Below the pieces are notes generated by a model, which was not told the origin of the DNA, did not search any database, and was given only the letters and a program-made list of their open reading frames with translations. This document shows, piece by piece, positions 36,570 to 56,337 of a stretch of DNA of 64,000 nt. Origin of the DNA: Trema orientale. Lineage: Eukaryota; Streptophyta; Magnoliopsida; Rosales; Cannabaceae. The stretch's first letter is position 1; each line of letters opens with the position of its first letter. Made by a program: the position numbers and the translations under genes. The DNA lies in the NCBI GenBank assembly GCA_002914845.1, contig JXTC01000001.1:3497355-3561354 (forward strand). The letters run 5' to 3'.

Positions 36570-36860
36570 TTTCAATTTTTGGACCTGTAGAAAGTGGCAC
36601 ACTGGCACTTGCATGATTGCTGCTAATTACAGAGTGAATGAATTTGGGCAATGTGGGGCCCACATTGGTGACCTGAATGGGCATCACGCACATGGGTTTG
36701 GTGTGGTGAGGGCTGTTTTTGTCAAAGCATAGTCAGGAGGCGTATGATATCATCACAGCTAAGCCAAAATACCATTGATTTCTCAAGCTCTTTAGTCCTC
36801 CTGCCACGTGACAGCACCAAGAAACACGTGCACAAGGGTTTGCCTTTATCTTTACTTTAC
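36570..36860. promoter_or_regulatory. Higher-complexity island with two G-boxes
   Basis: About 290 bp free of obvious repeats and less AT-rich than its flanks. It contains CACGTG twice, at 36805-36810 (CCACGTGAC) and 36825-36830 (ACACGTGC), 20 bp apart, in ABRE-like contexts. No gene follows on either side within 2 kb. It could be a distal enhancer, the promoter of an unrecognised transcript, or a promoter fragment captured by a transposon. Confidence 0.35.
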
Positions 36861-36933
36861 ATATGAATTTGTGGCTTTTAATTTTTTTTTTTTTTTTTTT
36901 TTGAGGAAATTTGTGGCTTTAATTGGATCAACG

Positions 36934-37466
36934 TAGCAATGGCAATTTTAACTGCTAATCTGTTCATCTGCTGGTATTCAACTTTATTGAGGCGGGTAAT
37001 ACCTGACTACTCGCGTAAACGGGACAGATACGATTAATAAGTGAAAACTTCGATCTGAGTATGGGTATAAGAGTATTCGCCCCGCATATCTTATCCGATT
37101 AATTATATAAAAAAATAAAAAAATATATATTAAACATATGTATAATTTATATAAAACATATAAATAAATATGTATATATAAAAATTAGGTTGTATTATTG
37201 AAGTATTACTAATTTTAGCATATGATATTGTCATTAGATTTTTTTCTTTTTAAATTCATATTTTTTTTTATTTTTCAAATTATTTAAATAATATATTTTT
37301 AAAAAATTTACTAGGTATAGGTACCCGCCTACTTATGCGGGAAAAACCCGAACCTACTCCGTTAATTTAAACGGGTAAATAGGATGTGTATGAATTTGGT
37401 TTTTCCCTGCAAGTAAGGAAACGAGATAGTCATACCCACTCCAAAGCTAACATGTTGTCATTCTTA
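36934..37466. mobile_element. hAT-like non-autonomous relic
   Basis: The left end TAGCAATGGCAA and the complement of the right end, TAAGAATGACAA, match imperfectly. Next to the ends lie GGCGGGTAATACC and GGTACCCGCC blocks, typical of plant hAT MITEs with GC-rich subterminal parts. No coding capacity; target duplication not clear. Confidence 0.5.
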
Positions 37467-38180
37467 GATGAACGGATGGGAAAATGCATTAGATCACATA
37501 AGATAAAATTCTGATATTGCATGAGATGAAAAAATGAAATATTTCTTGGGGTCCTACTTAATGTTACACTCACCAAATCCAAATCCAAATCAATTTCATA
37601 ATCCTGCTAGAAAGTCAAACAGATAGGACATCATTCCAAGTTTAATTACCCCTTCCATGAAATATGATTGTTTTCAGTGATAAAAGTTTTTAGTGATATG
37701 AACCTCATTAATTATGCTAAAAAATAATATTGGGCTTGAAACGAGCAAATATGAATTCTGAACAGCCATAAGGAAAAATTATACATTGGCAAAGCTGAAA
37801 GTTTGAGGTGAGTTTGACACCTTTAAAATTTAAGGAGGCCACTCCCAACACAATGTGCAGAGCTGAGTGGCTCAACCTGACAAATTTAAGCTGTTTTTAT
37901 AATAAGATTACAAGTCCCTACTTTTACAGCAATTGAGTGGTAAATGAGTAATTATTCTTCCATTAGTTTTTTTTCACCTAAAATTTGTTAATGAGCTGCT
38001 CCCTTCACCGTTATTTTTCTTTTCACTATCAAAATTGTTGATTCAAACACTTCACTATAGTACATGTCCTGTTTTAGTTCTTATCGCTAAAATAACCGCT
38101 TAAACCACTTGATATTTCCAATATACAAACGGTTATACTCGGTAGAAAAACTAAAATCACTGTATTAACGAATTTAATCA
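37467..38180. other. Intergenic DNA between transposons
   Basis: Moderately AT-rich. No gene or element recognised. Confidence 0.35.
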
Positions 38181-38189
38181 ATATAAAAG

Positions 38190-39104
38190 GGGATAATCTA
38201 TAAAAAAATATATAAAAAAAATCCACCACATTTAGTGTTTTCTTAAAAAAAACTCACACCTTTTATTTTATATCAAATTAAACATTCAATTCACATTTTC
38301 CTATAAAATAGGATCAGGCTAACAATTTTGGTCAAAAATGAAACCTTATAATATTTAAAAGACATGTTTGCCCTTAAAACTCATAAGACACAATAAAAGA
38401 AAATTAACATTAATAAAATAGTTTAAATAATTGAAAGCACTTAAAATAAAAAATATTATTGCCTTTCTCACTTTTTTTTACGAGAAAACTATTTTAAGTG
38501 AAAATAATATTATTAAAAAAATTCAATTATTCAAAATAGTTAACAAAAAAATAGAATGAAAGAAGTAAAAAAAATTCTTGTTTTGTCTTCTTTTTTTATT
38601 TCAAAATTCTTGTTTTGTCTTCTTTTTTTATTTCAAGAGTTTTAATTATTCAAAACAATTAAAAAAGAGAGAGAATGGCAAAAAAAATTCAAAAAGAATC
38701 CTCGTTTTTTCTTTCTTTTTTTAAATTATTTTAAGTAAAAATAATAATTATTGAATCTTAAAAGAGTTTAAATTATTTGAAACAATTAAAAGTAAAAGAA
38801 AAAAAGACAAAGTAAAATAAAATAAAATTAGTTTTGTTTCCTTTTTTCCTTTCTTTTAAGTGTTTTCAATTATTTAAACTATTTTATTAACAATAATATT
38901 TTTTACCGTATTTTATGAATTTTATGGGCAAAAATATCTTTTAAATAATATAAGGATTCAATTTTGACTAAAATTGTAGGCCCGATCCTATTTGATACGA
39001 AAATACAAATTGAATGCTTAATTTAATATAAATAAAAATGTGTAGGGTTTTTTTTGTTATAAAACATTAAAGGTAGTAGTTTTTTATTTTTTTTATATTA
39101 TCCC
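38190..39104. mobile_element. Mutator-type foldback MITE with perfect 9-bp target duplication
   Basis: Begins GGGATAATCTATAAAA and ends TTTTATATTATCCC. The two arms can be aligned as inverted repeats for at least 230 bp and possibly almost to the centre. Identical 9-bp flanks ATATAAAAG lie at 38181-38189 and 39105-39113. Size, long inverted repeats and 9-bp duplication fit Mutator-like elements. No coding frame. One arm holds a 32-bp tandem duplication (about 38574-38637). Confidence 0.88.
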
Positions 39105-39178
39105 ATATAAAAGTGATATTATATATATATGGATTTCTAAGAGTTTTGCAGAAAAGAATTACAAAAATATAGTACTGA

Positions 39179-39446
39179 AAAGAACACAGCACCTAAATAG
39201 TATTTTTGAAAATTAAATGTGATATTTTTTTAAATACTTTCATTACTGATTAATAGTTACTAGTTTCTATCTATCACTTTCATTACTAGATTCTTATTAC
39301 CACTATGATTACTAGTTTGTAGTTTCTCGTAAACACAATCATTTAACCACTTTACCGTTTTGGTTACTAGTTTATCGTTAACATATTTCCGATTTTTGGT
39401 TACTAGATTTGGTATTTATAGTTGGCACATTCCTTAAGGTTACTAG
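39179..39446. repeat. GTTACTAGTT-rich repeat, copy 1
   Basis: Contains many spaced copies of GTTACTAGTTT or close variants (for example 39246, 39376, 39407 and 39440). Related sequence occurs at 41452-41873, 42590-42860 and 62400-62830. Element borders unclear. Confidence 0.5.
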
Positions 39447-39455
39447 TTTTTATAA

Positions 39456-40386
39456 GGGATAATGGCACCACTAGTCCCCAACTTATGATCATTTTGGCAT
39501 ATTAGTCCTCAACCTTTTTTTTCGTGGTATTTAAGTCCTGAATGTTTGTTTTTTTGGCACCATTGGTCCTTTTGGCATATTCTATCCAAGATTCCATTAA
39601 AATTTATATGAATGAGAGAAATTTTACACCATTAATTTTGAATTTTCAATTGTTTAATAATTCGGTTATAATTTTTTTTTTTTTTTGTATTCATATTTCT
39701 GATTAACAATAATGCATTTGTCAATCTTTCAGAAAATTAAAATTCAAAGACGGATATAAAACAAACAGTTCATTTAAAAACCAAATTCATAAAAGAAAAA
39801 AATTATACTAATAAACCTTAATTTATGTCAAACTATAGTAACTTTATGAATAAAAAGTAATTATCTTACCATTTTTAAAATTAAAAAATTTTTGTATACA
39901 GTCATATATGCTTTTACACTAGTCAAATTTGACTAAAAATTTACTACATCCATTAAATATTCATGTAATTATGAATAGTTATTCTAAAAAATTAATTAAC
40001 TATTTGCAGCAAATAAGCCCGAAAAGTTTTATAGTTTTCCATTAAATGTTTATTTCTTTATGTAATTACACCTGTCAATCTTTCGAAAAATTGATTTTTT
40101 AAAATTTTAATTTTCTGAAAGATTGGCAGATGCAATGTTGTTAATCGGAAATATGAATACCAAAAAAAAATTATAGAACAAATTGTTAAATAATTGAAAA
40201 TTCGAGATCAATGGTGTAAAATTTCTCTCATTCAAATAAATTTTAACAGAATCTTGGATGGAATATGCCAAAAGGACTAATGGTGCCAAAAAAACAAACG
40301 TTTAGAACTTAAATACCACAAAAAAAAGGTTGAGGATTAATATGCCAAAATGATCATAGGTTGGGGGCCAATGGTGCCATTAACCC
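39456..40386. mobile_element. Mutator-type MITE with 300-bp inverted repeats
   Basis: Left arm from GGGATAATGGCACCA and right arm ending TGGTGCCATTAACCC are inverted repeats of about 300 bp. Flanks TTTTTATAA (39447-39455) and TTCTTATAA (40387-40395) match at 8 of 9 positions, as an aged Mutator target duplication would. The interior is short and non-coding. A minus-strand frame at 40107-40289 is a by-product of the arm. Confidence 0.88.
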
Positions 40387-40417
40387 TTCTTATAATTGAT
40401 AACTTGTAATCAGTGAC

Positions 40418-41180
40418 TAGAGGTGGCAAAACGGGCGGGCTGGGCCGGACCGTAAAACGGGAGCCCAACTTAGTCCGTAGACCTACCAGGCGCCTAGGCA
40501 GGCCAGGCCGAGCCGAGCCAAGTACAGGCCGCCCAATACTGGGCCTGTTTTTCAAGAAAAAAAAAATATATTAATTAAAAATTTTAAAATAAGTATATAA
40601 GTTCATTTTAAAAAAAAAAGGTTAAAAAAATAACCTCAAGAAAATTATTTAGAATTAGAGAGAAAAGAGAAATCTGTAAATATAGTTAGAGAGATTGAGA
40701 AAGAGAGAGTACGAGGGTATTGGGCTGAAATTGTGAAAAAATGAGTAAGGGGAGGAGGTATTTATAGGTTAGAAGAGCTTTTTTTCAATTGAAAAATTAT
40801 AAAAAATAAAAAAGAAAGGGTGGGGTTATTTTTTTCAGAAAAAAATAAAAAATATATATCAACTAAAAATATTAAAAATTTAAAAATAAGTATATAAGTT
40901 TATTTTAAAAAAAAAGTTATAAGGAAAAACTTTAAGAAAATTATTTAAAATTAGAAAGAAAATTGAAATTTGTAAATATAATTAGAGAGATTGAGAAAGA
41001 GAGAATACGAGAATATTGGGTTAAAAATGTGAAAAAAAATGAGTGAGGAGAAGGGGTATTTATAGGTTAAAAGAGTCTTTTGTTAATTTAAAAAATTATT
41101 AAGAAAAGGGCGGGCTAGGTCAGGTTGAGTCGGCCTACCGAGTTGAGATAGGCCCAGTCCGGACCGTTTTGCCACCTCTA
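40418..41180. mobile_element. Non-autonomous hAT element with internal 297-bp duplication
   Basis: Ends TAGAGGTGGCAAAACGG and CCGTTTTGCCACCTCTA are inverted repeats. Subterminal parts are rich in GGGC/GGCC words. Flanks TCAGTGAC and TCTATTAC match at 5 of 8 positions. Inside, a segment including AAGTATATAAGTT and GAGAGATTGAGAAAGAGAGA occurs twice in direct orientation, offset by about 297 bp. No transposase frame. Confidence 0.8.
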
Positions 41181-41451
41181 TCTATTACTAGTAAAATTTG
41201 AAAACTAATAAAAAAATAAAATCAAAGGGAAATAAAAAAGGGCTGGTGGGATTCAAACCCAAGAAAAAACTCAAATCCACGACCACTTTACTGAAAGTCC
41301 ATTTAAGTCATGTTTTGTATTTTAATTTAAATAAACCAAGTTTCACAAAGTTTGTCAAAATTACAAAGACTGCCACCGCATTTTTGGCACTGTATATTGT
41401 TTTTTTTTTTCTTTTATACGTATGAAAAAAGTAGAGGAAATTTGATTTTTT
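41181..41451. other. Spacer
   Basis: The 75-codon frame at 41198 is Lys-rich at its start and hydrophobic at its end, but resembles nothing known and lies in repeat-rich DNA. Not called. Confidence 0.35.
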
Positions 41452-41873
41452 ATGGTAATTTTTCAAAAAAATTGAAAAATCCCAGAATTTAAAATTGTTC
41501 TGAAAAATCTCGGATTTAATTATAAAAATATCACTTTTAAAAATATTTAGAAAAATACCATTTTTTATTAATTGATGAGATACTTAAGGTAGCTAGTCGA
41601 GTAACCCGAGGTAACTTGAATAGTTACTTTAAGTAACTGAATTAGTTACTCTAAGTAACCTAACTGGTTACCTCGAGTACCATTGAAAAATACCAATTTT
41701 AAAGAAAAATGGTATTTTTCTAAATAGTTTTTAATAGTGTTATTTTTCTAATATTACTTTTAAAAAGTGATATTTTTCTAAATCAAACCGGGATTTTTCA
41801 AAACAATCAGTCCATTCGGGATTTTTCAAATTTTGGTACTTTGGGCCTGGATTTTTGTAATAAGCCCAAAAAA
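41452..41873. mobile_element. Palindromic repeat element with GTTAC/GTAAC core
   Basis: The outer arms are inverted copies (TTGAAAAATCCC on the left, GGGATTTTTCAA on the right), then TTTAGAAAAATACCA versus TGGTATTTTTCTAAA. The core at about 41590-41680 is a series of AGTTAC and GTAACT/GTAACC words. No coding frame. Probably a non-autonomous terminal-inverted-repeat element of unknown superfamily. Confidence 0.55.
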
Positions 41874-42195
41874 GTATTTACCTTATTTTCGTAATTATTT
41901 TCATTTCATAACGGTATTTGGCTAGTTTTCCATATATATAAAAAGGATCTAGATGATATGTCCAATATAACTTATCTATTCCACTATTTATCTATTAGAA
42001 AAAAGGGACAATTACTATAATAAATTTTCTTTTGTTGAGTGGAATTACTAAAATGAAATATATGAAAGAAACATCTACTGTAATTACATTTGTTTAAAAG
42101 CAAAATAAGCATTCGGACCACTTGAATTGAAGTGAAGGTAGGCCTAGGCCCATTCTGAATGATTCAAGAGGACCGCTTCATTATAAAATGGGGCT

Positions 42196-42485
42196 TATAG
42201 AAATATGACCAAATTTTGGGCCGAATTTCAGTAAATATCCCTTTGTCAAAAGTTATAGCAAAATGTCCGGTATATATACATATATACTAAGTGTAAAATT
42301 TTATATACTAAGTATAAAAAATTATATACTCAGTGCATTTCAGAACAGTAACTAAAATTGATAGATATGTGTATCTACCAAGTATAAAAATATATTTACC
42401 TGGACATTTAGCTATAAAATTTTAAAAGTGGACATCTACTTAATCAAATTTAAAATTTTGGTCATCCACCTAAATTTCTCTAATA
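42196..42485. mobile_element. Possible foldback element
   Basis: Left ATATGACCAAATTTTGG and right CCAAAATTTTAAATTTG complements, and AAATGTCCGG against CCTGGACATTT, suggest an imperfect inverted repeat around a core with TATATACTAAGTGTAAA units. Borders uncertain. Confidence 0.4.
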
Positions 42486-42589
42486 AAATCGAGACAAGAA
42501 CGGGCCGATCTAAGCTAGCATTAGCCTTGGGCTATATGTTTGGTAGAGAAGAAAGAAGGGTTTCTAACACTTTTACCTATAAAAATAAA

Positions 42590-42860
42590 AAAATTACAAA
42601 AATACGGAAGGTCTGGTTTTTTTTTTTTAATTTCCGTACATTTTTATTAGAAAAATATCACTTTTTTTAAAAAATTTATTTTTAAAATGCTTACTAGTTA
42701 CAATTTTCTGAAAACTGGTTAACAGTTATATACCAGCTATAAATACCTTTGGTTACTAGCTGCCAGTTTATGGAAACTAGTTACTACTTTAAAAAAATGA
42801 CGTTTTTATAATAAAAACTGTACTAGACCTATAAAAATACAAGCCACCGTATTTATCAAA
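42590..42860. repeat. GTTACTAGTT-rich repeat, copy 3
   Basis: TTAGAAAAATATCACTTTTT is followed by several ACTAGTTAC / GGTTACTAGC words. Same family as the repeats at 39179, 41452 and 62400. Confidence 0.5.
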
Positions 42861-43907
42861 AAAAAATTTTCTTCTGAAAATGCCATAAAAGGCTCAATTT
42901 CCCAAGAAAGAATGTAGGAGGGAAATAAGCGAGAGAGAGAAAATGTGTAGAATCAAAAATGTGCTTTCTTTAGGACTTTTTAGTCAAATGGCCGAATTTT
43001 AGATCATAGTTTACAAAATGACTGTTTTTTAAATATTATTAAAAAATGACCAAATTTTGAAAATGATTTTAAAAAATGCCATTTTTCATATTTAGTATAC
43101 TAAAATATATTGATCTATTTTTTTGAAAATTAATTTTTTTTTAAATTGATTTATTTTATAAAAAATTAATTTACTTTATAAAAAATAGATCAACTAAAAA
43201 AAAGCCATTTATCAAATTAAAATTATAGAATTAGCCATTTATCAAACAAGTGTAGAAAAACGGTAGTTTTTTTAAATTTATCTGATGAAAAAAAAAACAT
43301 TTCTTATAAAATACTATTTTCTTTATAGTTGTTTGGCATGTAGATAAGACAGAAGATTAGTTTGTTTTAGTATAATTATTTTATTTTAGAATAATTATTC
43401 TATCTTCTTTAATAATATTTTAAAATTAGTATGCAAAGACATTTTAGTGAATTCAATTCTATCTATTAAGCAAATAGATTTTCCCATTTTCCCCTAAACT
43501 TCTCTCTCATATATTGGGTGTACATGGGTTGGATTTATTTTAAGAAATTGTTTAGCTCAACTTATAAGCATCGGTTTTTAAAAATCATAACCCAAAATAG
43601 GTAGAGAAACCAACTAACCAAGCTTCATTGTGTTTGCTTAGGTTGGGTTGTGTTATCTTGTTGAAAGTTTGTTTTTATTTTTTATTTATTTTTTGTTTAC
43701 TTTAGTTATTTAATTATTAAAAAAAATAGGATTTTTGAATCCTAATTTTGTCACTAAGCATTTATCATTTTCGTTTTTGCCAACTTAATACTTGATGTAA
43801 AACATATATACACATGAATTCTACCAACTATATACTATAAGCTAACAAATGAGTTTTCCATTTTACTCTATTAATAAGCTAAACATATGTGTATATATAT
43901 ATATAGG
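42861..43907. other. AT-rich intergenic DNA
   Basis: Contains repeated AAAATGACCAAATTTTG-like words around 43000-43100. No gene recognised. Confidence 0.35.
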
Positions 43908-44140
43908 TTCCCAATCCAATAGATATATTTTTTTCGTTACCTATCTATAGGTAGTTTTTTTAACCATTGGAACATTATCTAACGGTTACCATAATTTGAG
44001 TAGTTGGAAAAAAAAATTGAATACCCAGTATTTAATGTTTTTCTCTCTCATTCTTTTACTATGAAAAGACGTGTGTGATGAATTTTAATAAGGCAAAACA
44101 ATACCTACGGATAAGTAAAAAAAAATGGGTTGGTACCCAT
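43908..44140. mobile_element. MITE, 'CAATCCAGTAGGTA' family, diverged copy D
   Basis: Starts near CCCAATCCAATAGATA and ends near GGGTTGGTACCC, with the same inner order as copy A: a conserved ACGGTTA block, GTGTGATGAATT and an AATACCTACGGATAAGTAAAA block. More diverged than the other three copies and probably older. Confidence 0.55.
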
Positions 44141-44266
44141 TAATACATGTATATATATATATATATATTCTGCGAATATATTAGAAACTTGGGTTTGGTT
44201 AGTTTGTGGGTTTGGAACTCCTGAACCCGTAACTCAACCTACAGCTTCAGTTTAAAATAATAACAA

Positions 44267-44809
44267 GGATTTATAGCGCAACTGGTCCCTAAACTATCCA
44301 ACATGTAGTAATTTGGTCCTTAGAGATCTAATTGTAGCAATTAAGCTCATTAATTTTCCGATTTAAAATAATTTTATTCCTAGACTGTCTAAATTAAAAC
44401 TTACTGTTTAAATTCTGACAAAAAATACACATAATAAGTATGCTGTAACATCTAAAAGTATATTTAAGAGAAAATAAACTGAACCAAAGGATCTTGAGAT
44501 AAGAAAAGATGTATTATTTACATTTTATAAGGCTCTTGTAGCTGTAAATTTAGAGAAAATTTTTCTGTAATTATTTATTTTGATGCTTAAAATTCCCAAA
44601 TTACCTTTCAAATACACTTTCAGATACTAACGTGTGCTCTTTATATGTATTTTTTCGTCAGAAATTTAACAACAAGTTATAATTCAGAAAGTTCATAAAC
44701 TGAATTACTTTAAATCAGAAAATTCAAAAGCTTAATTGCCACAATTGGAACTTTAAGAACCAAATTGACACATATTGAATAGTCCAAAGACCATTTGTGC
44801 CATTAACCC
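44267..44809. mobile_element. Mutator-type MITE with perfect 9-bp target duplication
   Basis: Inverted arms of about 200 bp: left GGATTTATAGCGCAACTGGTCC, whose counterpart read from the right end is GGGTTAATGGCACAAATGGTC. Identical 9-bp flanks TAATAACAA are at 44258-44266 and 44810-44818. Interior non-coding. Related in style and in the GGGNTAATGGCAC end to the element at 39456. Confidence 0.88.
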
Positions 44810-44818
44810 TAATAACAA

Positions 44819-45281
44819 TAATAATCCATAGACCATAACAATAATATTCCATAGACCATATATATATTGAGTCGAAATATCACTTTTTTATTGTGATTGT
44901 GGAGTTGGGCAGATTGATGTGCATCTCTACTCGTATCCTTTCTTTATTTCCTCTCCCTTCTCCCTCTTACTAAACATACCCGAATCACTTTCCCCTTTGT
45001 TCTTTATTTATTTATTTATTTATTTTTCCCATTTGTTCTTTTCGACACAATCAAAATGCCAAAAATGCCTCGACCTTACAGAAAAATGACGAAAATTTTC
45101 TTTCAATCAAAAACAAATTACACAATCTTCATCCAGGAGTGAAATTGAAATTCGAAACAAGCCCAGAGAAGCTCAAAATTACAGGAAAATTTAAAAAAAA
45201 AAAAAAAAAATCTAAAACAGAATTCCCTATTTACAAAAAATCCCCAAAACACTTTCAATTTATTAGTTTATTAAAACACTA
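44819..45281. other. Spacer and probable 3'UTR of the small minus-strand gene
   Basis: AT-rich sequence with a (TTTA)n run at 45005-45026. The last part is probably the 3'UTR of the gene ending at 45282. Confidence 0.4.
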
Positions 45282-45545
45282 TTATGAACCCGTAGAACCC
45301 CATTTCCCAACTCCTCCTTCTTCTTCTCTTTTAGCCGAATTCACCACAACCTGTCCATTACTGGGATGAATCTTCTTGAAGATCCTGAAACAGCCGCTCG
45401 ATTTTTTCACCCTCGAATCGCCTGCTCCAGCTCCAGCTCCGACACCGGCCATGGCTCTTTCTTCCTCCATGCTCTTCCTCATTTTCTCCTTATAGAGGTT
45501 TCGCATCACATGAGCTTCAGCTAGATAGAAACCAGGTGTAGCCAT
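45282..45545 (-). CDS. Small basic protein of unknown function, 87 aa
   Basis: Intronless minus-strand gene. The product begins MATPGFYLAEAHVMRNLYKE, has a predicted helical, charged N-terminal half, an Ala/Gly tract (about 34-42: VGAGAGAGD) and a Cys/Lys-rich middle (KKSSGCFRIFKKIHP). A TATAAATA box lies about 95 bp upstream on the same strand (near 45640), followed by a normal leader. GC content is higher than in the flanks. I cannot name the family with confidence; the tidy promoter, codon use and lack of repeats support a real gene. No signal peptide or membrane segment seen. Function unknown. Confidence 0.7.
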   Translation of the reverse strand: MATPGFYLAEAHVMRNLYKEKMRKSMEEERAMAGVGAGAGAGDSRVKKSSGCFRIFKKIHPSNGQVVVNSAKREEEGGVGKWGSTGS

Positions 45546-45631
45546 AACTGGATGAGCCTAATAAATAAACAAACAAACAAACTGGAGTGTCTCTGAAACT
45601 TGCTGATTTGAATGGCGGCAATTAGAGGAGC

Positions 45632-45642
45632 CTGATGATGGG
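45632..45642 (-). promoter_or_regulatory. TATA box of the 87-aa protein gene
   Basis: On the minus strand CCTATAAATACCC is a textbook plant TATA box, some 90-100 bp ahead of the ATG at 45545. Confidence 0.7.
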
Positions 45643-46747
45643 TATTTATAGGGGGGGTTTTCGGGTTTGGGCCATTGCCTTGGGCAGCAAGTACCCAATG
45701 GTGGGCCCAGGCTCTTCCCTATAATGTAACAAGGCCCGCCATGGTTTTGGTTTTATGTATAGCTAATTAATAATAGAGAAATAGATGTCACCTGTCTTTT
45801 AATTGACAGTTGAAGCTTCGTTAGACGCTACCCTGGGTATGAGAGCTTGGACTTTTTTGGTTGTTGTGGATCTTTGGTCCGAAATTGTATACGTATATAC
45901 GTGCTGAGCAAGGAAGACTGACATATACTTTAGTGCTCGATGACTTGTTTGACATTTCTTCTGCAATTATGAGGCTATTTTATTTCATTTTACTCACTTT
46001 TATGGCTTCTCATAAATTTAGGGGAAGTGCAAATATTTGATTATGTCTGGAATTAGAGTAATGTTTTCAAATATTTGATTATGTCCGGAATTAGAGTAAT
46101 ATTTTCAAGCCGAAAAAATGGCTTTATCAATATTTATTTTTTTTTAATTTAGAAAAATACTAACGAGTATTATTGGTGTTTTAGCGTCAGTGAGTGAGTC
46201 ACTGAGTCCACGAAGTAATAGAATGTGAATTTTATCTCTAAATTTGTATTTTGTAAGAACTATTTTAATGAGATGCATCTCATAAATCTCAGCTTTTTAT
46301 TTCTATAAACCCACATGAATAGAATGCTATTCATATATTTATTACTGTGTGATGCTTAAGGACGTGCCTTGTTAACATTGCTCATCTTTTAAAAAGTTGT
46401 ATGATGATAGGAAGCTTCATCTAGATATAAAGTTATAGACTTTGTTAGATGATTTTTGGGTTGAGTTCCATGCATTCATGAAAAAATTGTGCAAAACACG
46501 TAAGGACAATAAGATCAGTACTATCTCCATTATAACCAATTTTTCTGCTACATGATTTTGCCATGTGTATTTATTTGTTGCCTCTTTGAAATATGAAGAG
46601 ATATCTCTAAAAATATTATCTCACTTCTATTGGCCCCGAAAAGCAAAAAAGCTACACGACAAAAATACGTTGAAGTCACACCTAATAGTAAGTTACCACG
46701 TCTAGAACTCATACATCTATTTATATATATGGACTTTTCTAGTAACT
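45643..46747. other. Intergenic DNA between two minus-strand genes
   Basis: Contains a 38-bp tandem duplication at about 46033-46108 (unit AAATATTTGATTATGTC...). No gene recognised; the part nearest 46747 is probably the 3'UTR of the aminotransferase. Confidence 0.4.
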
Positions 46748-55322
<8,575 letters not shown>

Positions 55323-55441
55323 GAACCCTTCAACTTGAAGACTAGTTTTATTTTCAGTATTAATTAAATAGAAACTAGGAGATAGATCTCATGAAAGAAA
55401 GGGCTTGAGTAGGAGATTTTGCCTTTGGTACTCAAGACGCT

Positions 55442-55456
55442 GCTATATATATATAC
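55442..55456 (-). promoter_or_regulatory. TATA-type tract of the ALD1-like gene
   Basis: On the minus strand a TATATATATATAGC run lies about 120 bp upstream of the ATG at 55322, at a sensible distance for the core promoter. Because it is a dinucleotide repeat, it is weaker evidence than a unique TATA box. Confidence 0.45.
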
Positions 55457-55929
55457 ACACACGCACGAGGGTGGCTCGCCCATGTGTAAAATATGAGTAA
55501 ATTTGCCGTGAAGGCCACCCGGGTTGTCATTCAAAAGAAGTTCATTACGTCATGCATGTGGATTGTACTTCCACGAAGCAAACACGAGTCCAATCACATT
55601 AATTCATTGCTGTTGCACAAGCCAATAGATCTTCTAGGGTCCGTTTAGGATGGCTTTCGATTCTAATGTATGGTTGATTGAGAAATAAGTGGATGACATA
55701 GGAGTATTGATAAAATATCCTTTTCACAATATTGGATGTGCCCTCTAGTAAAATATGTTCTTATTAGAGAAGGCTCCTTAAGGAATTAAATTAATCACTA
55801 GTTAAATTGGCTACAAAAAAAAAGTATACAGTTCTAAGAGAAAATATAAACACCTCTAAAAAAAAAACAAATTCATCCCAACCTATATCAAGAGTGTGGG
55901 CTATCATATTTTTTTTTACAATAAATACG

Positions 55930-56060
55930 ATTGCAAGTCCAATAGTAAACACCATGGCAATTCCCTCTTCGTAGCGTCCATTAGTAAATGTCATCCTCTT
56001 CGTGATATCTGTCAGTAAATGACACTCTCTTCATGTCGTCCATCAGTAAATGTCATACAA
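55930..56060. repeat. Minisatellite, AGTAAATGTCAT units of about 37 bp
   Basis: Three or more imperfect tandem units contain TCCATTAGTAAATGTCATC / CTGTCAGTAAATGACACTC / TCCATCAGTAAATGTCATA. Located 0.6-0.75 kb upstream of the ALD1-like start codon. Confidence 0.75.
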
Positions 56061-56272
56061 AATTTCCTAAATCTGACTCTCGAGAGCTTCAAATCTAAAG
56101 GACAATCATACTAATACAAAAAAAAAAACTAAAATACAATCAAAAATACTATAAATTTAGATATACGTGGACAATTGCCTTCACAAAATGAAAAAATTAT
56201 TGGAAAATAAAAACAAAAACAAAAAAAAAAAAAAAAAAAAACTCATACCGGAGAGGAGGTAAGGGAGGCATC

Positions 56273-56330
56273 CTACTAAGAAATGAGAGGAGAAGGCGGA
56301 GTACTAAGAGATGAGAGGAGAAGGCAGAAT
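56273..56330. repeat. Tandem duplication, TACTAAGAAATGAGAGG unit
   Basis: Two adjacent 28-bp units, TACTAAG(A/G)(A)ATGAGAGGAGAAGGC, upstream of the ALD1-like gene. Confidence 0.75.
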
Positions 56331-56337
56331 GCAGTAG

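Noticed and set aside
40107-40289. 60-codon minus-strand frame
   Set aside because: Lies in the arm of a Mutator-type MITE and reflects its sequence only.
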